From Oscillatoriales cyanobacterium CG2_30_40_61 (GTDB taxonomy: Bacteria; Cyanobacteriota; Cyanobacteriia; Cyanobacteriales; Microcoleaceae), in the NCBI GenBank assembly GCA_001873365.1, contig MNYZ01000070.1, positions 1 to 64,000 on the forward strand: a DNA stretch of 64,000 nucleotides, read 5' to 3'. The translations under genes were made by a program, and so were the position numbers. The notes beneath the pieces were generated by a model. It was not told the DNA's origin. It saw only the letters and a list, made by a program, of their open reading frames with translations, and made no database searches. Of this stretch, positions 54,781-63,588 are shown in pieces (within the stretch, counting starts at the first letter, position 1; every line of letters starts with the position of its first letter).

Positions 54781-56077
54781 AAGGTTTTCTCCACTGTCTG
54801 ACAAATTCATCTAAAGTAGCCGCCGGAATTTGACTTTGTAACCATTCTAATGCCTTGACCTGGCCGGGTAAACCTTTATAATATTTACAGACATCCTCTA
54901 ATTTAATACTCGGTGGTGGTAAGGTTTGTTGATTCCATTTTTGAGCCAATTCACCCAAGAGATTCGCTGAAATTTTCTCTTGTAACCACAATAATGCTAG
55001 ATCTTGATTGGGTAAACTTCGATAATATTTACACACATCAATTAACCTCACTGGAACGGTTTGCACCACAGTTTGGTTGCGCCAGAGTTGAGAAAATTCT
55101 AATAGAATAGTAGGGGGAATTTGTTGACCAAACCAAGTTAAGACTTGATCCTGATTGGAAGTTCCTTTATAAACTTTACAAATATCAATCAGTGCAATAC
55201 TCGGAATCGGTGCAGGGGTAGGAGTGGGTGTAGGAGTGGGTGTAGGAGTGGGTGTAGGAGTGGGTGTAGGAGTGGGTTCAACATTGCTTACCGGTAAGAC
55301 AAAAGAATCTGAAGGGCCCATCAACGCCGTCCAGGTTTTTAACCCGGCGACTCCATCCGCTTGTAACTGTTTTTTTTGTTGAAATTTAATTAAAGCGGTT
55401 TCCGTACCATTGCCAAAACTCCCATCAATAATTCCTGGGTCATGACCTTGATTTTTTAGCAGGGTTTGAATCTTTTCAACTTTGCCGCCCTTATCCCCTC
55501 TGCGAATACTTTCAAATAAATTAACATCCACACCGCCACTAATTCCATCCACCTGACCTTGATCGGTAAATTGCCAAAATACCCAGGTTTTCCAGCCACC
55601 CGGAATAATCGGTTGTTCGCCTGTGGTATAATGGGCAATCCATAGAGGATAATCGGAAAAACGAGTGGTATTGAGTTTTTGCCAAAACCCCGGATAGGTG
55701 TAGATAATCGGGCGAAAACCCGTTTCTTTCTCCATCACATCGATCCATTGGGCCGCTCGATCGCCAAGGGTTTTAGTATCTACGGTTCCCATCGTTTCAA
55801 TATCCAAGACCGGAGGCAGATCCCCATCTTGAAGTTTAACAATTTTCAGAAAATGATAGGCTTGTTTAATCGGATCACTATCGGGTCGAAAAAAATGATA
55901 GGCTCCTCGAATTAAACCATTAGCTTTTGCTTGTTCCCAATAGGGGGCAAAAACTTGAGAAACAAAGCTTTCTCCTTCTGTTGATTTAATCACGGCAAAA
56001 GAAATACCAGAACAGGCCACGGCTTGCCAATCTACTTTGGGCTGGTAATCTGAAACGTCAATACCCCGAATACTCAT
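54779..56077 (-). CDS. GH25 lysozyme with PG-binding domain, PT linker and three C-terminal repeats
   Basis: 432 residues, no signal peptide visible. GH25 muramidase domain (about 3-185) with GIDVSDYQ, AYHFFRP and VLDIETMG (Asp92, Glu94). PG_binding_1 domain (about 190-252). A PTPT linker (about 268-288). Then three imperfect repeats of about 45 residues beginning IDICKVYKG, IDVCKYYRS and EDVCKYYKG, each with NQ/GQ, LxWLQ and FxxxWR. The repeats are probably a wall- or glycan-binding module I do not recognise. Confidence 0.88.
   Translation of the reverse strand: MSIRGIDVSDYQPKVDWQAVACSGISFAVIKSTEGESFVSQVFAPYWEQAKANGLIRGAYHFFRPDSDPIKQAYHFLKIVKLQDGDLPPVLDIETMGTVDTKTLGDRAAQWIDVMEKETGFRPIIYTYPGFWQKLNTTRFSDYPLWIAHYTTGEQPIIPGGWKTWVFWQFTDQGQVDGISGGVDVNLFESIRRGDKGGKVEKIQTLLKNQGHDPGIIDGSFGNGTETALIKFQQKKQLQADGVAGLKTWTALMGPSDSFVLPVSNVEPTPTPTPTPTPTPTPTPTPTPAPIPSIALIDICKVYKGTSNQDQVLTWFGQQIPPTILLEFSQLWRNQTVVQTVPVRLIDVCKYYRSLPNQDLALLWLQEKISANLLGELAQKWNQQTLPPPSIKLEDVCKYYKGLPGQVKALEWLQSQIPAATLDEFVRQWRKP
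55218..55277. repeat. 12-bp minisatellite coding the PT linker
   Basis: Five perfect head-to-tail units of GTAGGAGTGGGT. They encode the Pro-Thr linker of the lysozyme on the minus strand; perfect units suggest recent length change. Confidence 0.92.
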
Positions 56078-56187
56078 TAGTTTAGAAGTTTAGGAACAAT
56101 GAAAACAGAGCGATCGCGCCGTCAAAACTAAAATTCAAAAGTAACTTACACTATCTTATCACAACTATTCCGCGAGGATTGATTACC

Positions 56188-56853
56188 ATGAACAAACCCT
56201 TAACAAAAAGGACAATTCCACAGAAATTAGGGGGTTTTTTATTAATCTTAATAACTCTGGGTTTACCCCAGGCTAGTTTAGCCCAATTGCCACCTAATTC
56301 CTCGAGCTTGAAAACCTTTCAAGATTGGTGTTCAAATCGTCAGCAATTGTCCGCCGATGCTAAAAGAACCCTCGATGTTTTATTACAAAAAGTGGGAACT
56401 TCCAATTGCGATCGCGCTAATCAAATGTTAGCTGAACTACAAACCTTAGATTTAAGTACCTTTTTGCTGTCTGATTTAAGTCCCTTACAAGGACTAACCC
56501 ATATTACAGGATTAAAACTAAGAAATAATCACATTTCCGATCTAACCCCATTACAAAATTTAACTAATTTAGAAGATTTGGATTTAAGTTATAATAAAAT
56601 CAGCGATTTAAGTCCGTTGCAATCCTTAACTAAATTAGTCCGAATTAATCTCAGTTATAATCAAATTTCTGATGTTTCCCCCCTTCAGAGTTTAAAAGTT
56701 TTAAATGAAGTCAATCTCAATTATAATCAAATCGTTGATCTAAGTGCCTTAAAACCTTTAACCAAACTTCGTTTCCTATTTGTTCAAAGTAATCCCTTGA
56801 CATCAACAGAATGCCCAGTTAACCCAAAATATATTTGTCGCTTTGATACTTAA
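56188..56853 (+). CDS. Secreted leucine-rich-repeat protein
   Basis: 221 residues from the ATG at 56188 (GAGG about 10 bases upstream). Signal peptide 1-32 (ending SLAQ). A Cys-containing capping region (about 43-80), then five SDS22-like LRRs of 22 residues (about 92-200: LKLRNNHISDLTPL, LDLSYNKISDLSPL, INLSYNQISDVSPL, VNLNYNQIVDLSAL). A C-terminal Cys pair. Likely a protein-protein interaction module outside the plasma membrane. Confidence 0.93.
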   Translation: MNKPLTKRTIPQKLGGFLLILITLGLPQASLAQLPPNSSSLKTFQDWCSNRQQLSADAKRTLDVLLQKVGTSNCDRANQMLAELQTLDLSTFLLSDLSPLQGLTHITGLKLRNNHISDLTPLQNLTNLEDLDLSYNKISDLSPLQSLTKLVRINLSYNQISDVSPLQSLKVLNEVNLNYNQIVDLSALKPLTKLRFLFVQSNPLTSTECPVNPKYICRFDT

Positions 56854-56860
56854 TATCGAT

Positions 56861-57520
56861 TTATCTTTGGGGAAATTCATCGGGGTCTAATTCATCTAAT
56901 CCTGAATAAATTCGTCTTAACTGAAGGATTAATCCCAGGGTGATTTGCTTCATTAATGTATAGGATATTGTAATCACAACAAAAGTGATAATTATGACAA
57001 TCAAAGGTTTTTTGTCGGTTAAATCATCTATAGTCTTCAGAAAAACAACATCGGGTTGAGTGACTAAATCCCAACTATTAAATCGTCTAAATCTTCCTAA
57101 ATAAACTCCAATAGCACACAAAAGATGAGTCATAATTTCCGAGGCAAAAATATATTGTTTCACTCCTTGCCTTTTTAAATAATGCCCTTGATTAATTAAC
57201 GATAAAACATAGGCTTGTAAACCCGCCATAATCGCAAAAACATGGAGCGGAATAAAAACTAAAGTAATGATCCAAACCGAATAATTTGCCCGAATGATCC
57301 GAATTAAATGAATAATATCCGTGAGCAGATAGGGCGCATTCGGTAAGAAGGCAATAAAAACAATATAAATAATCCACCAACCCCAATTTCGAGCCATTAT
57401 TTTTCGGCGAAATAACCAAAAACTCAAAGCCCAGGGAATAAATGCCAGAAACAGATTCCAAATAATCCAACCACTGTGTCGGTCGAAGATCTCCAGGGCA
57501 TCCGCTAACATTTCTCGCAT
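56861..57520 (-). CDS. DUF1361 membrane protein
   Basis: 219 residues with about six TM helices. The conserved core is LPNAPYLLTDIIHL (about 60-73) and the following TM pattern. The ATG at 57520 gives the full family length. Function unknown. It converges with the LRR gene (7 bp between stops). Confidence 0.88.
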   Translation of the reverse strand: MREMLADALEIFDRHSGWIIWNLFLAFIPWALSFWLFRRKIMARNWGWWIIYIVFIAFLPNAPYLLTDIIHLIRIIRANYSVWIITLVFIPLHVFAIMAGLQAYVLSLINQGHYLKRQGVKQYIFASEIMTHLLCAIGVYLGRFRRFNSWDLVTQPDVVFLKTIDDLTDKKPLIVIIITFVVITISYTLMKQITLGLILQLRRIYSGLDELDPDEFPQR

Positions 57521-57678
57521 AGGTTTTCAGGTTAATTGTGAAATTATTCTTGTTTAGTATAACAACTCCCCCCGGAATAATTCCCTAACCCCTAATTGAT
57601 AGCTAGGAAAAATAGTTAGGATTCCTTAAATTTGCCGGATCTCTCAGCATAATTGTTGAATATCCTCAATCAAAAAAA

Positions 57679-57705
57679 TGACCCTCAGAAGCCAAATAAG
57701 GGTCA
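57679..57705. terminator. Possible terminator upstream of DUF1361
   Basis: Stem TGACCCT/AGGGTCA with a 13-nt loop, followed on the + strand by an AT-rich stretch with T6. It belongs to no gene visible on that strand, so may be a leftover. Confidence 0.4.
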
Positions 57706-57746
57706 CTTTCTCTAATAATTTTTTGTAAATGCTCGGTTAATTCAGG

Positions 57747-57850
57747 TCAGGACTTACCCACGGGAGGTCAGAAACCGGATTTCTTCTTAGATATCTAGCC
57801 ATAAACCTTGATCTTTTTCGGAGAAATCCGGTTTCTTTGCGGAAGTCCTA
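57747..57850 (+). mobile_element. MITE-like element, copy 5
   Basis: 104 bp, TCAGGACTTACCCAC at the left and GAAGTCCTA at the right. Flanked by perfect 4-bp direct repeats CAGG (57743-57746 and 57851-57854). The core has GAAACCGGATTTC/GAAATCCGGTTTC instead of the usual GGGT. The rest of 57521-58042 holds no gene. Confidence 0.88.
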
Positions 57851-58042
57851 CAGGTTTTAAACTTCTGGTCATTGATTGATCTTAAAAAAATTTCTGAGAT
57901 TCTATTTAAACATAAATTTTAAAAAGGTTTAAGAAATTTTGTCAAGATTAAATAAGTTTAAGCCCCAACAACTTTTGTTTTTATTCATGGATTTTCCTGT
58001 AATTTTATTCATGATTGATAGTCAAGTCTGTTATGGTTTTGT

Positions 58043-58258
58043 TCAGGAAACTTTATGCTCTGTTTCCTCGGGTATGCCATAAAATTCCGCATCTACTCGA
58101 TCCAATAAGTAAATAAAAGGTAAGGCGGCTAGGGAACAGGATTTCCAATGACTTTGAACTGGAGCCTGAAACATCTGACAGATTCCCCCCCGTCTGCCTT
58201 CTGGTTTGTAGTGGAGACAATTACGGCAATTCGAGGGAAATGAATTTTCCCTGTTCAT
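58043..58258 (-). CDS. Small Cys-rich protein
   Basis: 71 residues from the ATG at 58258 (an in-frame Met five codons upstream is the alternative). The motif NCRNCLHYKPEGRRGGICQMFQAPVQSHWKSC gives Cys at CxxC, then C and C, a probable metal site. I have seen this pattern in cyanobacterial proteins but cannot name a function. Confidence 0.7.
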   Translation of the reverse strand: MNRENSFPSNCRNCLHYKPEGRRGGICQMFQAPVQSHWKSCSLAALPFIYLLDRVDAEFYGIPEETEHKVS

Positions 58259-58511
58259 TTTGAATTCTCCCAAATCAATAATTATATAAATCCAATTATT
58301 TATGATTAATTCTTTTAACTTTGTTATCTAACTTACAGTTCACCTGTATTTTTGTTAAGTTTAATGAAGCTAGGGACTCAAGGGAAAGTATTTCTCCAGC
58401 TAGTTGACAAAAATATTCTTTAACGTGGAGAAACAATTAAATAATATTTCTTGAAAAAATATACAAAAATTTGGTTAACTGTAGATTTTAATACCAATCC
58501 CCGGCTAAAAG

Positions 58512-58540
58512 TTGACGCTTGACGGACAAATGTGTACAGT
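58512..58540 (+). promoter_or_regulatory. Promoter of scpB
   Basis: TTGACG (58512-58517) and TACAGT (58535-58540) are 17 bp apart, about 46 bp before the ATG. GTTGAC (58511-58516) and GTCAAC (58539-58544) form an inverted pair overlapping both boxes, a possible operator. The upstream stretch 58274-58510 is AT-rich with no gene. Confidence 0.55.
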
Positions 58541-58586
58541 CAACAGTTACGAACTCTAAACCGTGATCTTTCATCTGTTATTAAAA

Positions 58587-59102
58587 ATGAGTTTATTGGC
58601 GAAAATTGAAGCAATTTTGTATTTAAAAGGTCAACCCCTTTCCATTACCGGACTAGCAGAATTAGCCGGATGCGATCGCACAGAAGTCGAAGAAGCACTA
58701 ATTCAACTGATGTCCGACTATGCCCATCGCGAGGGGGCCTTAGAAGTCGTAGAAACCGATTCTGGATATAGCTTACAACTGCGAGAAGCCTATAGATCAT
58801 TAATGCAAAGCTTAGTTGCACCGGAGTTAGGGGTAGGCGCCCTGAGAACTTTAGCCGCCATCGCCCTCAAGGGTGGTATTACCCAAACCGATTTAGTAGA
58901 ATTAAGAGGATCGGGAGCCTATCAACAGGTTCAAGAACTTGTAGAACTAGGATTTGTTCAGAAACGCAAACAGGCCACAGCCCGCTCCCATTGGTTACAA
59001 GTGACTAAAAAATTCCATCAGTATTTCCAAGTTGATCAGCTTCCCCAACAACTCTCCCTAAATTTTAGTGATGATTTACCCCTCGATACCCCTTTACAAT
59101 AA
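58587..59102 (+). CDS. scpB: Segregation and condensation protein B
   Basis: 171 residues from the ATG at 58587 (a frame to 58563 adds eight residues without support). Two winged-helix domains: LLAKIEAILYLKGQPLSITGLAELAG and the second with LGVGALRTLAAIALKGGITQTDLVELRG. With ScpA and SMC it forms the condensin complex that helps chromosome segregation. scpA is not in the window. Confidence 0.92.
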   Translation: MSLLAKIEAILYLKGQPLSITGLAELAGCDRTEVEEALIQLMSDYAHREGALEVVETDSGYSLQLREAYRSLMQSLVAPELGVGALRTLAAIALKGGITQTDLVELRGSGAYQQVQELVELGFVQKRKQATARSHWLQVTKKFHQYFQVDQLPQQLSLNFSDDLPLDTPLQ

Positions 59103-59145
59103 GATAAACTATAGATAGCATAAGCATGATATAGAGACGCAGATC

Positions 59146-59487
59146 ATGGTTTTTAACTCTGACTTCCTTAAATCTGATGTTCAAGAGACCGCCGACAACC
59201 CGTTGTTGACCTACCTGCAAAGTCAACATCCCGATGTTTTGGCGACAGTTGCTCAGTCTGCGAGTTTGGAAATTAAAGAAATCATTAGTAAAAACGTCCA
59301 AGGATTAGTCGGGGTACTCCCCTCCGATCACTTTGATGTGCAGATTACAACCAACCGCGAAAACTTGGCGGGTCTGTTAGCATCAGCAATGATGACCGGG
59401 TACTTTTTACGTCAAATGGAACAACGGATGCACCTAGAAGAAAACCTATCCCGCACCGCTGCGATTGATCCTAAAACACCAGATTAA
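59146..59487 (+). CDS. DUF760 protein
   Basis: 113 residues. The family core is NPLLTYLQSQHPDVLATVAQSASLEIKEIISKNVQGLVGVLP and NRENLAGLLASAMMTGYFLRQMEQRM. DUF760 is conserved in cyanobacteria and plastids without a proven function. It is convergent with hhoA; the stops overlap by 4 bp. Confidence 0.9.
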   Translation: MVFNSDFLKSDVQETADNPLLTYLQSQHPDVLATVAQSASLEIKEIISKNVQGLVGVLPSDHFDVQITTNRENLAGLLASAMMTGYFLRQMEQRMHLEENLSRTAAIDPKTPD

Positions 59488-60704
59488 TTATTGAATTCGC
59501 CTGCTAAGGCGGATTCTGGGAACACCGCAGTTTTAACCATTAGGGTTTGTCGTTGACCCTGGCGGTTAATTTCGATGGAGAGTTCCTCCCCAACCGCTTT
59601 GGTCTGAATTTCTTCTTGGACTTGGGACGGGGTGCTCACGGCCATGCCGTCAATATTTGTGAGGATATCTCCTTTGAGAATTCCCATTTGGGCGGCGGGG
59701 GAATCCTCCACCACCCGCACCACGACCACCCCGGTATCTTGGGTTAGATTAACTTCCAGTTGTTGACTCATTTCTGCTTTCACCGCCGGGCTGAGTTCCA
59801 CCATCTGTACACCCAGATAGGGATGATCGGCTTTCCCTTTGGCAAACAGTTGACTGGCGATGCGGATAGCCGTTTCGATGGGAATGGCAAACCCTAGCCC
59901 CTGAGCATTAGCCCGAATTGCCGTATTAATCCCAATCACATGACCTTGATCATTTAATAATGGCCCTCCCGAATTCCCAGGATTAATCGCCGCATCGGTT
60001 TGAATAAAACGAACCCGTTTATCAGGAATTCCCACCTGGGTACTGGAACGATTTGTAGCGCTAATAATCCCAATGGTGACGGTATTATCTAATCCTAGGG
60101 GATTGCCAATGGCGATCGCCCACTGACCGGGAACCAAATTATCCGAGAAACCAATGGGGGCGGTCGGTAACTGTTTCCCGTCAATTTTCACCGCCGCCAC
60201 ATCGGTTATCGGGTCAACTCCTTTAACTTTACCTTCAAATACCCGACCATCTTTCAGGGTAACTTGCACCGTATCCGCCCCATCCACAACATGGGCATTA
60301 GTAATTACCCGACCATCGGAATGTAGAATAAATCCCGAACCTGTCCCCCGACGGACTCGATCTTCGGGCGTGGGGATTTGACCACCAAAAAAGCGTTTAA
60401 ATAAGGGGTTTTTCAAGGCATCGGGTACATCTTGTGCTGATTTGCGGGTCGCATCAATTCTCACCACCGTCGGGCCAACAATTTCGGCGGCGGCGGCAAT
60501 AAAATTAGAACCACTACGGTCAATCACCTGATCTTCTGTAACTCTAGGAGGAGAAACCGCAGGCATAGGTTTAACTATGGCTACCGTCGCCGATAACTGG
60601 TCTGGGTTATTGGTTTGGACATAGCGACTTCCCAGCCATCCACCACCGCCACCTAATGAAACTAAGGCCAGGTATATCGTAAACTGTTTGAATGATAAAT
60701 CCAT
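59484..60704 (-). CDS. hhoA: Deg/HtrA-type serine protease with PDZ domain
   Basis: 406 residues. N-terminal signal/anchor helix (about 8-28), trypsin-like domain with catalytic His138 (TNAHVVDG), Asp168 (DPITDVAAV) and Ser245 (NPGNSGGPL), then one PDZ domain (about 300-395) with GVVVRVVEDSPAAQMG. Cyanobacterial HhoA/HhoB/HtrA act in the periplasm or thylakoid lumen in protein quality control. One PDZ fits this group; which of the three paralogues is uncertain. Confidence 0.93.
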   Translation of the reverse strand: MDLSFKQFTIYLALVSLGGGGGWLGSRYVQTNNPDQLSATVAIVKPMPAVSPPRVTEDQVIDRSGSNFIAAAAEIVGPTVVRIDATRKSAQDVPDALKNPLFKRFFGGQIPTPEDRVRRGTGSGFILHSDGRVITNAHVVDGADTVQVTLKDGRVFEGKVKGVDPITDVAAVKIDGKQLPTAPIGFSDNLVPGQWAIAIGNPLGLDNTVTIGIISATNRSSTQVGIPDKRVRFIQTDAAINPGNSGGPLLNDQGHVIGINTAIRANAQGLGFAIPIETAIRIASQLFAKGKADHPYLGVQMVELSPAVKAEMSQQLEVNLTQDTGVVVVRVVEDSPAAQMGILKGDILTNIDGMAVSTPSQVQEEIQTKAVGEELSIEINRQGQRQTLMVKTAVFPESALAGEFNN

Positions 60705-60888
60705 CTGTGTTGCTGTGGTGGAAATCAGTAATCAGTTATTAGTAATCAGTGAAAGAAATCAAAGCAAGACTTCACGATCCGATTATAACTGTAAACTACC
60801 TATTGGGGTGATTACTGTTTACTATCACTGACGAGGGAATTATCCCTTAATCCGTTTATTTTAAGTTAAATTTGATTAATTATTGATC

Positions 60889-61776
60889 ATGTCGTTTGAA
60901 CGTTTAAGAATATTATTATTGGGGTCAATGGCAATCGGGATACTAACAAGTCCTAGGGCTTGGATAGATTCTGTAGAGGCTAATCAACCTTTTAACCCAG
61001 AAGCTCAAGAAGTTTGTCCAACCCCGGTATTATCCCGTTTAAAACCCCATCGGATTGCCCCCGGAGACACCCTCGAAAGTATTGCCCGCCAGTATAAGCT
61101 AATTCCGGCAACCCTATTGGGGATGAATCCAATTTTACAACGGCGGCCGATTCCCATCGGACAGGAGATTTTGATTCCGCCCCATAATGGGATTCGGGTA
61201 GATATTCCCCCGGGTCGGAGTTGGCAGGAAGTGGTCAGAGCTTATAATGCCCGTCCTGACGTGGTTTTTGAAATGAATGGTTGTCAAACTCAACCGATAG
61301 CCCTATTTTTACCCGGTGTCAACTGGGCACCGAAGGGGCCCCCGACCGTGGCGGTCTTGGTGTTACCCGGTTATCCCTTACCCCAACCCACAACCATACA
61401 AATGGGTTATGGTTGGCAACTTAATCCGGTTTCAGGTCGGGTAATATTTCATAGTGGTTTAGACTTGACAGCGACGGTGGGCACTCCGGTTTTATCGGTT
61501 GGCGTGGGAAAAATTGCCTTCGCCGGAGAGCGGGAGGGTTACGGAAAATTAGTTGTAGTTAATCATGGGTCAGGAAAACAAACCCGTTATGCCCATTTGG
61601 ACAGTATTGGGGTGAAACTGGGTCAATCGGTAAAGTTAGGGGATATATTAGGAACAGTGGGGACAACCGGACAACCGGATACCGATCAACCCCATCTTCA
61701 TTTTGAAATTCGTTATAACTCCGATTTAGGATGGATTGCAGAAGATCCCAATCCTTATGTTCAAGCTAAACGGTAA
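60889..61776 (+). CDS. LysM + M23 peptidoglycan endopeptidase (lysostaphin-type)
   Basis: 295 residues from the ATG at 60889. Hydrophobic N-terminus (about 7-22), LysM domain (about 54-98, IAPGDTLESIARQYKL), a second LysM-like unit (about 104-147), then M23 with HSGLDLTA (His188, Asp192), TRYAHLDS and HLHFEIRYN (HxH). Zinc ligands are complete, so it should cleave cell-wall crosslinks or activate an amidase. Confidence 0.95.
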   Translation: MSFERLRILLLGSMAIGILTSPRAWIDSVEANQPFNPEAQEVCPTPVLSRLKPHRIAPGDTLESIARQYKLIPATLLGMNPILQRRPIPIGQEILIPPHNGIRVDIPPGRSWQEVVRAYNARPDVVFEMNGCQTQPIALFLPGVNWAPKGPPTVAVLVLPGYPLPQPTTIQMGYGWQLNPVSGRVIFHSGLDLTATVGTPVLSVGVGKIAFAGEREGYGKLVVVNHGSGKQTRYAHLDSIGVKLGQSVKLGDILGTVGTTGQPDTDQPHLHFEIRYNSDLGWIAEDPNPYVQAKR

Positions 61777-61883
61777 GGAGCAGGGACTGGGAGCTTTCGC
61801 AGCTTATTTAGGGGCCATTCCCTACTTCCTGGAGTTTTGATAAGATAGAGACACAACTCTAGGATTAGGAAATCATAAACTTC

Positions 61884-62120
61884 ATGTATAAGCGTCCCTA
61901 TCAACAAATAGACTCAACAGAGATTACCCGCCGGGCTGCCGATCTCGTCAGTGCTGCCTCTAATCGCTATCGGATTACAGTACAAGTCGCCAATCGGGCT
62001 AAACGGTGTCGGTATGAAGACTTTGATCATGGGGATGAGAACACGATTAAACCTGTTTTACGCGCAATTATTGAAATGTCCGATGAACTAAATCAACCGC
62101 AAATTATCGCGGATCGTTAG
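61884..62120 (+). CDS. rpoZ: RNA polymerase omega subunit
   Basis: 78 residues: [41 protein letters not shown] matches the cyanobacterial omega subunit. It promotes assembly of RNA polymerase. ATG at 61884; the next gene starts 8 bp after its stop. Confidence 0.96.
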   Translation: MYKRPYQQIDSTEITRRAADLVSAASNRYRITVQVANRAKRCRYEDFDHGDENTIKPVLRAIIEMSDELNQPQIIADR

Positions 62121-62128
62121 ATTGATAA

Positions 62129-62818
62129 ATGGCGGTATTGGGTGTCTTTAAAACCTCATTCACCGAGGTGATCAAGACCCCAGAATATCTTAATTATAGG
62201 TTGATGTTTAAATCTCGAAATCCCCAAAAATCCGTTAGTTTAAGTTTTCTATTACTCGCCGTTACGATTACTCTATTTATTGTTTTGGGTGGGTTTATCG
62301 AGGGTCTGGAAATTCCCGGACTCGCCCAAACTCCCCCGCCCGAAATTACCTCCCCATCGGGACGAGTCCGAGTTTCGGATTTGTGGAAAAAAGTCTATGA
62401 AAAGTTACCAAATTTACCCAAGGAAAATCAATATATTTCCCAGGAAACGGGAAAAGTTGCCGAAGATAATACCTTAATTGGTCGGTTAATTCGTTATCAT
62501 ATTTATGTGAAAGCTCGACCCACTCAATATCGTTTTGATTGGAAACTCACCTTAGCCGATTATCTCGGGGTGAATGAACCGATGTTAGTATTAGCTTATC
62601 CGGGTCGGGAAGTATTAAAAGAAAATCCTTTAGTCGGAGATCAAAAAGCCATTCAACAGTTAAACCGAGACCAACGGGATGCGTTAGTTAATACGTTGGT
62701 AAGTTTATTTAATCCTAATTCGGTTAATATTGACCCGATTCCCTCTACACCCACCCCTAAACCCCCAACCCCCTCCGGTAATTCCCCTGAGTCCGGAGGT
62801 GCCCAAGGTTTAAAATAA
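62129..62818 (+). CDS. Exported protein of unknown function, 229 residues
   Basis: N-terminal TM or signal segment (about residues 31-52), then a polar, moderately charged domain (about 70-195) with VRVSDLWKKVYEKLPNLP and LTLADYLGVNEPMLV, and a Pro/Ser-rich tail (about 200-229). No recognised family. Starts at the ATG 62129, 8 bp after rpoZ, and ends 11 bp before DUF1818, so it is probably part of one operon. Confidence 0.75.
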   Translation: MAVLGVFKTSFTEVIKTPEYLNYRLMFKSRNPQKSVSLSFLLLAVTITLFIVLGGFIEGLEIPGLAQTPPPEITSPSGRVRVSDLWKKVYEKLPNLPKENQYISQETGKVAEDNTLIGRLIRYHIYVKARPTQYRFDWKLTLADYLGVNEPMLVLAYPGREVLKENPLVGDQKAIQQLNRDQRDALVNTLVSLFNPNSVNIDPIPSTPTPKPPTPSGNSPESGGAQGLK

Positions 62819-62829
62819 TCTAAGGGAAT

Positions 62830-63195
62830 ATGGAAAAAATTCTAAAAACTGGAAGCGGATGGCGTTTAGGTTGGAATCCCCAAGCCGCGGAATTTCAAGG
62901 GTTGGTCGGGGGCGATACCTGGGCGTTGGAATTGACCCAGGCGGAGTTTGATGATTTTTGTCGGTTGTTGGGTGAATTAGCCGATACCATGACCCAAATG
63001 AGCCTTGAGTTGATGGATGAAGAAAAAATAGCCTGTGAAGCCGAAACTGACCGCTTGTGGATGCAGGTAGAAGGCTATGAAGCCGCTTATAGCGTGCAGT
63101 TGATTTTGCATACCGGACGCCGGGCGGAAGGTAGTTGGCCCGTGGAAGTGGTAGCGGAATTGGTACAAGCGACAAAAACCTTAAAAATCTTTTGA
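62830..63195 (+). CDS. DUF1818 protein
   Basis: 121 residues. Signature: GSGWRLGWNPQAAEFQGLVGG near the N-terminus and WALELTQAEFDDFCRLLGEL. A small soluble protein family conserved in cyanobacteria and plants, function unknown. It is the last gene of the apparent rpoZ operon, followed by the promoter of tRNA-Pro. Confidence 0.9.
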   Translation: MEKILKTGSGWRLGWNPQAAEFQGLVGGDTWALELTQAEFDDFCRLLGELADTMTQMSLELMDEEKIACEAETDRLWMQVEGYEAAYSVQLILHTGRRAEGSWPVEVVAELVQATKTLKIF

Positions 63196-63202
63196 AAAAG
63201 CC

Positions 63203-63232
63203 TTGACAAGTTTCTGTTTACTATGCTAAGTT
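63203..63232 (+). promoter_or_regulatory. Promoter of tRNA-Pro(GGG)
   Basis: TTGACA (63203-63208) and TAAGTT (63227-63232) are separated by 18 bp; the tRNA starts 13 bases later. The -35 is consensus, the -10 weak. Confidence 0.5.
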
Positions 63233-63244
63233 AGTTAACTGTGT

Positions 63245-63318
<74 letters not shown>

Positions 63319-63369
63319 TTCTAAGTCGGTAACTATAAACCTTTACGCAACAGACATCTCACCCGCTCT

Positions 63370-63424
63370 CCTACAACCCCAAAGTAGGTGTGGCAGGGGA
63401 TGATATCCAAAATCTATCCAATTC
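63370..63424 (+). repeat. Conserved tRNA-Pro 3'-flanking block, copy 2
   Basis: Stem CCTAC (63370-63374)/GTAGG (63384-63388), loop CCCC (63377-63380) able to pair with GGGG (63396-63399). Direct repeats ATATCCAAAAT and CTATCCAATTC follow (63403-63424), at the same distance as in copy 1. ATCCAAAATC also pairs with GATTTTGGAT about 63441-63450, before a T-run, a possible terminator. Confidence 0.75.
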
Positions 63425-63588
63425 CACGATAAACCAAAGGATTTTGGATAGATTACTTTTTTCCTATCCATACAAACATTTAATCTAAAACTTTAAATAA
63501 TTAATTTTTACTTATACCCTGATCATCAAAAAAACCATTTAGCACATAAACCAAAAACTGTCAAGTTTAATCAACCAAAATTTTATAT

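Noticed and set aside
55218-55277. CRISPR-like or iteron-like direct repeats
   Set aside because: Perfect 12-bp units in frame with the lysozyme coding its PT linker; a coding minisatellite explains them.
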